Shown piece by piece: positions 1-5,000 of a stretch of 6,435 nt of DNA (positions are counted from its first letter, which is position 1; every line of letters starts with the position of its first letter). The position numbers were made by a program, and so were the translations under genes. Source of the stretch: Puniceicoccaceae bacterium (lineage in GTDB: Bacteria > Verrucomicrobiota > Verrucomicrobiia > Opitutales > Coraliomargaritaceae). Location of the stretch: assembly GCA_003567255.1 (NCBI GenBank), contig PWZW01000141.1, positions 1 through 6,435 of the forward strand, written 5' to 3'. The notes under the pieces are model-generated. The model was not told the origin of the DNA and made no database searches. It worked only from the letters and a program-made list of their open reading frames with translations.

Positions 1-369
1 CAGGTGGCCTTCCGGATGCTGGAGAAACTCGGCTTTGCAGTGGAGACCGCAGAGAACGGCGCCCATGCCCTGGAAGCTTTGTCCAAAACCCGCTTCGACT
101 GCGTGTTGATGGACATACAAATGCCCAAGATGGATGGCTTGGAAACCTGTCGTCGGATTCGAGACCCTCGATCCAAGGTCCTCGATCCAGACGTCCCCAT
201 CATCGCCATCACTGCCGACGTGATGCCTGGGAACCGTCAGGCCTGCCTCGCTGCGGGTATGAATGCCTACCTCGCAAAGCCGATCCTGCCCAACCTGCTC
301 GCCGCCGCCCTAAAACAGTGGCTACCGCTCCCGAAAGGGGGCCGAGCACGAAGAAAGGAGGATGGATAA
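1..369 (+). CDS. Response-regulator receiver (REC) domain, 3' end of a probable hybrid histidine kinase (5' truncated)
   Basis: The frame is open from the window edge, so this is the C-terminal part of a longer gene. The GTG at 4 is very unlikely to be the real start, because the first strand and the acidic pocket of the REC fold are missing. Numbering from that GTG, the phospho-acceptor is Asp37 in LMDIQMPKMDG, the conserved switch Thr is Thr70 in IAITAD, and the conserved Lys is Lys92 in AKP. The domain ends about 15 residues before the stop with a basic tail (RARRKEDG), and no output domain follows. The sequence VAFRMLEKLGF followed by an A-E-N-G-x-x-A-L motif is typical of REC modules at the C-terminus of hybrid sensor kinases, where they receive phosphate from the kinase core or pass it to an Hpt protein. 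A stand-alone CheY-like protein is possible but less likely. The REC assignment is secure; the hybrid-kinase assignment is inference. Confidence 0.88.
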   Translation, partial: QVAFRMLEKLGFAVETAENGAHALEALSKTRFDCVLMDIQMPKMDGLETCRRIRDPRSKVLDPDVPIIAITADVMPGNRQACLAAGMNAYLAKPILPNLLAAALKQWLPLPKGGRARRKEDG

Positions 370-461
370 GGTGGTGAGCCCCACATCTTTTCCGCAAGCT
401 GCTTCCAGCCCGCGAACGCGCCTGTACCTCAGCCTAAGCACGGAAGGTCCTATCCACCGTA

Positions 462-481
462 GCCCCGAGCTTGGGGTGTTT
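462..481 (+). terminator. Weak terminator-like hairpin downstream of the receiver gene
   Basis: CCCCG at 463-467 can pair with TGGGG at 472-476 around a 4-base loop, with one more G-T pair outside. The stem is followed by GTTTGCTT, not by a clean T-run. It lies about 95 bases after the receiver-domain stop and before the TPR fragment, so it is well placed to end the kinase transcript. The stem is short and contains wobble pairs, so this is a tentative call. The rest of 370-607 shows no convincing gene or promoter. Confidence 0.25.
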
Positions 482-607
482 GCTTCGCTTCTATGAAATC
501 TCCGGTTCAGCGATTACTCGCTTTCGGTGACGCCTCAAATGAGAATTTTAGCTGCTGCATTCGCATTTGACCCTGTCGCACCGCCCTATTGACTCTACCG
601 CCAAGGC

Positions 608-1084
608 ATGGCGAATTCCAAAATTTTATCGTTTTCCGATTTATTGGCGAAGGCGAAAACTGCGCAAGCACGGGGCGACTGGGAGGCAGCGGAGGATTTA
701 CTCAATCAGATTCTTAAAAAAGCACAAAGCCACCCTGAGGCGAACTACCTGCTTGGCTGCATGGCCCTGGAAGCTAGCTACCCAGAGGATGCATTATCCA
801 TGGTGGCCAGGGCCCTCAAACGAGAACCGACGAACCAGACCTATCAACGGCTGCTAACACTCAGCATCACTCAGCTGATCAAGACGCATGCCAAAAAACA
901 TCGGTGGGTCGATGTCAGCGCATACGCCCTACAGTTGAGTCGACAGCATGGCCCATCAGGCGAAGCCCTTGGTTGGTTGGCTACTGCTTGGATGAAACTG
1001 GGCCAGAGCCCGCCTCCGCGGCTCTCCTCATGGCCTTGGGTGCTGGCCTTTTCGCTTTGCAAAGAAGGCAACGCAGCCGGGTAG
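608..1084 (+). CDS. Short TPR-repeat protein, C-terminally degraded; probable gene fragment
   Basis: The first ~133 residues have tetratricopeptide character. Helix pairs can be seen at about residues 12-44 (LLAKAKTAQARGDWEAAEDL), 45-78 (ANYLLGCMALEASYPEDALS) and 79-112, and the first helix of a fourth repeat (GEALGWLATAWMKLGQ) follows. TPR arrays are protein-protein interaction scaffolds, often at the N-terminus of longer proteins. After Gln133 the frame becomes Pro/Trp-rich and unrelated to TPR, and stops at 1082-1084, so the array is cut in mid-repeat. The DNA from 1003 instead encodes a PEP-CTERM tail in the -1 frame (separate entry). There is no signal peptide. The ATG has only AAGG one base upstream, so there is no useful ribosome-binding site. 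The frame may still be translated, but the most economical reading is the 5' remnant of a longer TPR gene. No specific function can be assigned. Confidence 0.55.
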   Translation: MANSKILSFSDLLAKAKTAQARGDWEAAEDLLNQILKKAQSHPEANYLLGCMALEASYPEDALSMVARALKREPTNQTYQRLLTLSITQLIKTHAKKHRWVDVSAYALQLSRQHGPSGEALGWLATAWMKLGQSPPPRLSSWPWVLAFSLCKEGNAAG

Positions 1085-1098
1085 CCTCGGCGGAATAG
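1003..1098 (+). pseudogene. Orphan PEP-CTERM sorting-signal tail (3' remnant of an exported protein gene)
   Basis: Read in the frame of 1003, the 31 codons before the TAG at 1096 give PEPASAALLMALGAGLFAL followed by the basic cluster QRRQRSR. This is the full tripartite PEP-CTERM signal: a Pro-Glu-Pro motif, a hydrophobic helix of about 14-15 residues and an Arg-rich end, placed at a C-terminus. In known systems it is recognised by exosortase and marks secreted proteins of biofilm/EPS-producing Gram-negative bacteria, and it is abundant in Verrucomicrobia. Upstream in this frame there is no plausible exported protein, only off-frame TPR coding sequence, so the body of the gene is missing. The hydrophobic pattern and position make chance unlikely, but only a database comparison would prove the remnant. 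Confidence 0.6.
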
Positions 1099-1204
1099 GA
1101 TAAGGCCGCCTGCCATTCCCAATTGTAAGCGGAAGGCGGACAGCCTAATTTGCCCCCACCCGCGTCCCGCAAACTGCTTTCATCTCCCGGCCACGACCAA
1201 AGCT

Positions 1205-1222
1205 CGCGGGCAAAATCCCGCG
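1205..1222 (-). terminator. Hairpin downstream of the glycine-zipper lipoprotein gene, possible terminator
   Basis: CGCGGG at 1205-1210 is perfectly complementary to CCCGCG at 1217-1222, with a 6-base loop. On the minus strand the stem is followed by AGCTTT, a poor U-tract. It lies about 58 bases beyond the lipoprotein stop, which fits a terminator for that gene. The stem is GC-rich but short. Otherwise 1099-1279 appears non-coding. CCGCCT near 1105-1110 and AGGCGG near 1133-1138 could form a second, looser hairpin after the PEP-CTERM stop. Confidence 0.35.
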
Positions 1223-1279
1223 CCAGCGGATTTCCCTAAATTTGTAAGCCTTGGAGTGCGCGCAGGGGAGCGGAAGCGC

Positions 1280-1852
1280 TTAACTCCGCGAAGCCTCCCT
1301 GGCTTCCATTTCGTCTAGCTCACGCTGTGCTTCCTCAATCCGTTCGCGGGCCTCTTGAATGCGTTGCGCCCGCTCCTGAGAAGCTTCGAACTCCGCTTTT
1401 TTCTCTGCCAAACGCCGCTCCAGGCGCTCAGCCTCGGCCTCAGCCAAGCGAACATCCTCGGCGGTAGCGGTCTCCGCCAAAGCATCGCGGACCCGCTGGG
1501 CCTCCAGTGCCTCGATTTCCCTTTCAATTCGCTCCTGTGCCTCCATCTCCTGCTCGTATTCGAAACGTCTGCGAGCTTCCTCACGGGCTAACTCTTCACG
1601 GTAGCGATCATAGCGGGCACCAGCCATGCCGCCAGCAACGCCACCTAAAATCGCGCCCAACAAAATATTGTCGCCTGAACCGTCCCCGACCTGAGACCCA
1701 GCCACCCCGCCGAGGATGGCCCCGCCTATCATGCCCCAGGTTTGTCCGTTGGGGCCGCCACCTCCACCGCTCCCCGGAGAACATGCAGTGAGGAGGGCAA
1801 GCAGGGGCATCAAAACAAGGGCCATTGATTTTGGAAAACTCGGGTTGCTCAT
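1280..1852 (-). CDS. Glycine-zipper lipoprotein with long C-terminal coiled coil
   Basis: With the ATG at 1852-1850 the protein has 190 residues. Residues 1-23 form a lipoprotein signal peptide (Lys8, hydrophobic core, lipobox LLTAC with Cys24 as the acylation site). A flexible Gly-rich linker follows (GSGGGGGPNG). Next come two small-residue helices carrying the same core, GAILGGVAG, at about 44-52 and 66-74. This is the glycine-zipper 2TM pattern of outer-membrane lipoproteins. From about residue 80 to the end the chain is a continuous Glu/Arg/Ala-rich helix with almost no breaks, expected to form a coiled coil. Cys24 is followed by Ser rather than Asp, which by the E. coli rule favours the outer membrane. 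The frame can extend to a TTG at 1891 (203 residues), but that puts 36 residues before the Cys, so the internal ATG is preferred; neither start has a Shine-Dalgarno sequence. The gene is divergent from the proton-channel/VWA operon 71 bases away, hinting at shared regulation or a joint envelope role. Exact function unknown. Confidence 0.82.
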   Translation of the reverse strand: MSNPSFPKSMALVLMPLLALLTACSPGSGGGGGPNGQTWGMIGGAILGGVAGSQVGDGSGDNILLGAILGGVAGGMAGARYDRYREELAREEARRRFEYEQEMEAQERIEREIEALEAQRVRDALAETATAEDVRLAEAEAERLERRLAEKKAEFEASQERAQRIQEARERIEEAQRELDEMEAREASRS

Positions 1853-1923
1853 TCTGATAGGAGGTTTTATAGCCTTATTTATTCTTTTCAAATACTAAAA
1901 GCTGACCCCCTCCCCAGTTTGCC
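1853..1923. promoter_or_regulatory. Divergent intergenic promoter region
   Basis: The 71 bases between the lipoprotein gene and the operon must carry the start signals for both directions unless promoters lie inside the genes. The left part (about 1861-1900) is distinctly AT-rich. On the minus strand TTGAAA (1891-1886) and TATAAA (1871-1866) resemble -35 and -10 boxes, but the 14-base spacer is too short for a standard sigma-70 promoter. I could not find a convincing plus-strand promoter pair. No Shine-Dalgarno sequence precedes the ATG at 1924 (the upstream bases are pyrimidine-rich, CCCCCTCCCC). Confidence 0.35.
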
Positions 1924-2904
1924 ATGAGTTTACGAAACCAAGAACGCGGCCTCTTCACGGTCAAAGGATTAATTTTTTCACTCGGCCTGATCGCTTCCTT
2001 CGTTTTCGTCGGTTCGATCTACGCCGGATTGCTGCGACCTGCCATCGAACGCAGTACTTTGGCTGCCAACTTTGGTCTCTTTGAGGACAGCAGCGTCCCT
2101 CCCCTTTTTATCCTCCTTAACGGTTACGAGCAACAAATCTGTATCTCCCTCTTCATGTGGGCCTGCATGATATTGCTCTACAAAGCTTACAGCCTTCGCC
2201 ACGAGAGCTCTGCGCTGGCCCACTTTACGCCGTCCTCCGAGGGGGGTGGCAAGGCGCCGCATTTTCCCGTTTTCGAAAGTTTGAAGCCTCTTTCCCGCGA
2301 CGATGCGAGCACCGTATCCCGCGACCTGGACGAACGCACCCGGAGTACCTCTCTACAAAACATGGTGCTTCCCTATGTCCTTGCCCGGGGTTTGGAGCGC
2401 TACCACCTCACCGGAGAGGTTCAGGAAGTTACCGAAACGATCTCCGGCCGCCTCGATATTGCTGCGGAGCAACAAGAATCGGAGCTTTCCATGCTCAGGT
2501 ACATAGCCTGGGCCATCCCCTCCATCGGCTTTATTGGAACGGTACGGGGCATTGGTCTAGCGCTGCAACGTGCGGATGAAGCACTGGAGGGTGATATCTC
2601 CGGGGTCACCAGTGCCCTCGGCCTTGCGTTTAACTCAACCTTGATCGCGCTCATCCTGAGTATTGTGCTCATGCTCTTTATCCACCTCCTTCAGGCGAAT
2701 CAGGAAGGACTGATCATTCGCCTTCAGACATTTTGCCGGGAGCGTTTTATTGATAGACTCAAGGATCGCCCGGAGGAGGATACCACATTGCCGCGTAAAG
2801 AATCCACCGACGAACCTCCGGAAAGCGATTCCACACCACCCACACCTTCACCGGCAAAAAGCAGCGCTAAATCGAAGGAAACGCCAAAAACAAATCCTGC
2901 ATGA
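1924..2904 (+). CDS. MotA/TolQ/ExbB-family proton-channel protein, operon gene 1
   Basis: This 326-residue membrane protein is the likely stator/channel subunit of an ion-motive-force-driven envelope complex. Predicted helices lie at about 14-37 and 70-88, followed by a cytoplasmic stretch of about 100 residues. The family core comes next: AIPSIGFIGTVRGIGLAL (about 197-214), a short polar loop with GDISGV, and VTSALGLAFNSTLIALILS (about 228-246) continuing as a helix to about 256. The IGFIGTVxGI element and the Ala/Gly-rich final helix with Thr229 and Thr239 are the diagnostic MotA/TolQ/ExbB (PF01618) features; Thr residues here line the ion path in ExbB and TolQ. The C-terminal ~40 residues are a Pro/Ser/Thr/Lys-rich, probably disordered tail, unusual for TolQ or ExbB. 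The family normally pairs with an ExbD/TolR/MotB partner. Here the next gene overlaps by 4 bases (ATGA) and encodes a membrane-anchored VWA protein instead. The family call is firm, but it cannot be identified as TolQ, ExbB or MotA itself. Confidence 0.88.
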   Translation: MSLRNQERGLFTVKGLIFSLGLIASFVFVGSIYAGLLRPAIERSTLAANFGLFEDSSVPPLFILLNGYEQQICISLFMWACMILLYKAYSLRHESSALAHFTPSSEGGGKAPHFPVFESLKPLSRDDASTVSRDLDERTRSTSLQNMVLPYVLARGLERYHLTGEVQEVTETISGRLDIAAEQQESELSMLRYIAWAIPSIGFIGTVRGIGLALQRADEALEGDISGVTSALGLAFNSTLIALILSIVLMLFIHLLQANQEGLIIRLQTFCRERFIDRLKDRPEEDTTLPRKESTDEPPESDSTPPTPSPAKSSAKSKETPKTNPA

Positions 2905-3917
2905 GGCGTAAGCGCAGAGAGGGAGAGAGTTCCGCACTCTCTTTTATGGACTGCATTTGCTGTGGTTTTGGAGCGGTGCTGCTTTTGTTCATCATCACTG
3001 CCAAACAGCAGATCATCGATCTGACGGATGAGAGTACCACGGTTGAGACGTCGATTGAGGAGCTGCAAGCGGCCAAAACCGCCGCCGAGCAGCGACTTTC
3101 CGAGCTGGATGGCCTGCTCACCAGCATGGAGGAAAGCACCCTCGAAGCCTTCGCCACGCCCTTTTCAGAACTGGCTGCTAAAGTCGAAAGCCTGTCCCGG
3201 CAACTTGAGATCACTGAGGAAGAGAAAACGCGACTACAAACTGCCAGTGAGGAAACCCTTGCTCCAGCGGGGCTGGATCGCCCCTCGGCGGATGCCCGCT
3301 ACCTTTCCGGACTTAATCTGCAGGGTCCGCGCATCCTCATCCTGCTAACAAATTCAGGAAGCATGCTCGGCGAAGACAGTCAGCGCGCGCTGGCGGCGCT
3401 ACGCAGCGGGCCCGGCGCGACTTCGGAAAAATGGGAACGAGCCAAAGCCGTGGTGCGCAGCGTGATGGCAGGCATCCCCAAGGGAGCGCAAGTAGCCCTC
3501 TACCAAATGAACACGGATACCGCGCCCATCTTCCGCTCACCCAATAATCCGTGGTTTGACCCTTACGATAATGCGGCCCTGCTGGACGCACTGCGGGCGC
3601 TCGATGCGCTCGAAGCCAACGGCGGACACGACCTTGCCAAAGCGCTTTTCACCGCTGGTGAGATGAACCCTCCGCCCAGCAGTATACTGATGGTCGTTGA
3701 TGGCTTGCCCACAGCGCCCGCCCGTGGGGGTAGTTTGACGGAGGCAGACCGTGTGGACCTGTTTGAACGCGCCTTGGCGGTGATGCCCCCAATCCGGACC
3801 AACGCAGTGCTGCTTCCCTTTGCCGGCGACCCCTCCGCTGCCGGTCTCTACTGGCGAATAACGGCCCGCACGAGCGGCGTAGTGATCGCTCCCGACCCCA
3901 GCTGGCCTCCCCAATAA
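2901..3917 (+). CDS. Membrane-anchored VWA-domain protein with degenerate metal site, operon gene 2
   Basis: The 338-residue protein has a basic cytoplasmic start (MRRKRRE). One transmembrane helix at about 13-33 begins SFMDCICCGFGA, with Asp17 and Cys18, 20 and 21. A Glu/Leu-rich helical stalk spans about 36-120, and a von Willebrand A domain runs from about 144 to the C-terminus. The topology (N-in, one helix with Asp near its cytoplasmic end, periplasmic effector) copies ExbD/TolR, the usual partners of the upstream channel protein. In the VWA domain the MIDAS motif DxSxS reads T150-N-S-G-S154, so the metal-binding Asp is Thr. The later 'GGT' position is GGHD (241-244), replacing the Thr; only Asp267 in MVVDGLP is kept. 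Metal binding is therefore doubtful. The start overlaps the upstream stop by 4 bases, implying translational coupling. The next gene is a paralogue. The VWA call is good; an ExbD-like role is inference. Confidence 0.83.
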   Translation: MRRKRREGESSALSFMDCICCGFGAVLLLFIITAKQQIIDLTDESTTVETSIEELQAAKTAAEQRLSELDGLLTSMEESTLEAFATPFSELAAKVESLSRQLEITEEEKTRLQTASEETLAPAGLDRPSADARYLSGLNLQGPRILILLTNSGSMLGEDSQRALAALRSGPGATSEKWERAKAVVRSVMAGIPKGAQVALYQMNTDTAPIFRSPNNPWFDPYDNAALLDALRALDALEANGGHDLAKALFTAGEMNPPPSSILMVVDGLPTAPARGGSLTEADRVDLFERALAVMPPIRTNAVLLPFAGDPSAAGLYWRITARTSGVVIAPDPSWPPQ

Positions 3918-3931
3918 TCCAGACTCTACCT

Positions 3932-4927
3932 ATGAAACGCCGACGTCGCACCACCGAAATTTTCAGCCTGTCGTTCCTCGACTGTTTGTGCTGTGGGTTT
4001 GGTGCGATCTTGCTCATTTTCCTCCTCACCATCGGCTCCAGTGATCAATTGGGAGACATTGCGGAGGCGGGGGAAACGGAAATTCGTGCACTCATGGAGG
4101 AGCTCAACACCCTTGAGGAAGCAGCCGACCGCAAGGCTGCGCTTTACGCAGAGGCGATTGAAGCGAACCGCTCTGAGGAAATCAGAAGGAGCATCCGCTC
4201 GGAAATCGAGGAACTGGAAAGCCTGCTCGCTGCCCAGGAACGCGAAGTTCAAGAACTGGAAGACATCCTAAGTGCGCGTCAGGAAGCCGTTGCCGCTGCG
4301 GACCGCCTCCTGCGAAGCTTTCCTTTCGAAGACACCCCACCGATTGGCCTGCCCACCGATGCCACCCACGTGGTCTTTGTGATCGATACTTCGGGTAGTA
4401 TGCGCAATATGATGACGGGCCAGATGCACCCAACGGTGGTTGGAAAAATCAGCTACGTTTTGGAGAATCTGCCGAAGGTACGGTACATCCAGTTTATTGA
4501 CCATAGCGGGAGGTATATGCTCTCGAGGGATCGCGGGATCTGGATCGCAGATGATCCCAGTTTACGACGAGAGGCTCAGGTCAGGATTCGTGATTACGCA
4601 GACTCGAGTGCCAGTGATCCGGAGCGCGGGATGCGCAGAGCCTTTACCGACCTTCTCCCGCTCACCCGGGAACGTGACCGGATGGCAATGTTTGTCTTTG
4701 GAGACGATGTGCGCCGCGCTACGGCAACGCTTGTCCACATGACCAACCAACTCAACCCGCTCGACCGGCAAACCGGAGAACGCCCGGTCAACATAAGTGC
4801 GATTGCCTTCCCCATGCTCATCAGAGGATTTAACATAAACAACGTTGATGGGAGTACCCGCTTCGCCAATGTTATGCGGGAGATCATTGAAATCCACGGA
4901 GGTGTTTTGATCCTTTCGCCGCTCTGA
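3932..4927 (+). CDS. Membrane-anchored VWA-domain protein with the DxSxS motif intact, operon gene 3
   Basis: This 331-residue protein has the same layout as the preceding one: basic start (MKRRRR), one transmembrane helix at about 12-33 starting SLSFLDCLCCGFGA with Asp17 and Cys18, 20 and 21 at identical positions, a Glu-rich coiled coil at about 42-128, and a C-terminal VWA domain from about 144. Here the DxSxS motif is complete (VFVIDTSGSM: Asp152, Ser154, Ser156), and GDD at 257-259 supplies the late Asp. The middle MIDAS Thr is not obvious; Ser225-Ser228 (SSAS) may take its place. The domain ends directly after its last strand (GGVLILSPL), as in the paralogue. The ATG lies 14 bases after the previous stop, without a clear ribosome-binding site, so it is probably cotranscribed. 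The inferred job is the second effector subunit of the channel complex, in the periplasm. The substrate or ligand is unknown. It is the last gene before a hairpin at 4922-4941. Confidence 0.85.
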   Translation: MKRRRRTTEIFSLSFLDCLCCGFGAILLIFLLTIGSSDQLGDIAEAGETEIRALMEELNTLEEAADRKAALYAEAIEANRSEEIRRSIRSEIEELESLLAAQEREVQELEDILSARQEAVAAADRLLRSFPFEDTPPIGLPTDATHVVFVIDTSGSMRNMMTGQMHPTVVGKISYVLENLPKVRYIQFIDHSGRYMLSRDRGIWIADDPSLRREAQVRIRDYADSSASDPERGMRRAFTDLLPLTRERDRMAMFVFGDDVRRATATLVHMTNQLNPLDRQTGERPVNISAIAFPMLIRGFNINNVDGSTRFANVMREIIEIHGGVLILSPL

Positions 4928-4941
4928 GCGTTTGCTCAGAG
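4922..4941. terminator. Perfect 8-bp hairpin between convergent genes, possible bidirectional terminator
   Basis: CTCTGAGC (4922-4929) pairs perfectly with GCTCAGAG (4934-4941) around a GTTT loop. The operon's TGA stop (4925-4927) lies inside the left arm. The hairpin sits between the convergent ends of the VWA operon and the pyruvate kinase gene, which is the right place for a terminator. Neither side has a T-run, so a standard intrinsic terminator is not proven; the structure could instead stabilise mRNA 3' ends. A smaller ACCT/AGGT inverted repeat lies at about 4970-4981. The 73 bases between the stops contain no gene. Confidence 0.45.
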
Positions 4942-5000
4942 ACCGGAAGGAGTCTCCGATTTCAAATTCACCTCCGAAGGTGCTTACCCAGCCAATCCAA

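Noticed and set aside
166..189. Direct repeat of CCTCGATCCA at 166-175 and 180-189
   Set aside because: Only two 10-base copies inside a variable loop of the receiver domain; no array and no link to a mobile element.
990..1010. Programmed -1 frameshift joining the TPR frame to the PEP-CTERM tail
   Set aside because: There is no slippery heptamer at the junction, and a TPR protein without a signal peptide would not need a PEP-CTERM sorting signal.
871..1172. Minus-strand open frames across the TPR/PEP-CTERM region
   Set aside because: No recognisable domain, signal or start site; the plus strand explains the same bases better.
1716..1898. Small plus-strand frame ending in a hydrophobic segment (LGLLILIGGFIALFILF), opposite the lipoprotein gene start
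   Set aside because: The hydrophobic stretch is the antisense of the lipoprotein signal-peptide and upstream region, and the lipoprotein reading has much stronger support (lipobox, glycine zipper).
3649..4032. Long minus-strand open frames opposite the VWA genes (also 3537-3914 and 4562-4897)
   Set aside because: They are antisense to well-supported genes, Arg/Gly-rich as expected from GC-biased shadow frames, and show no domain.
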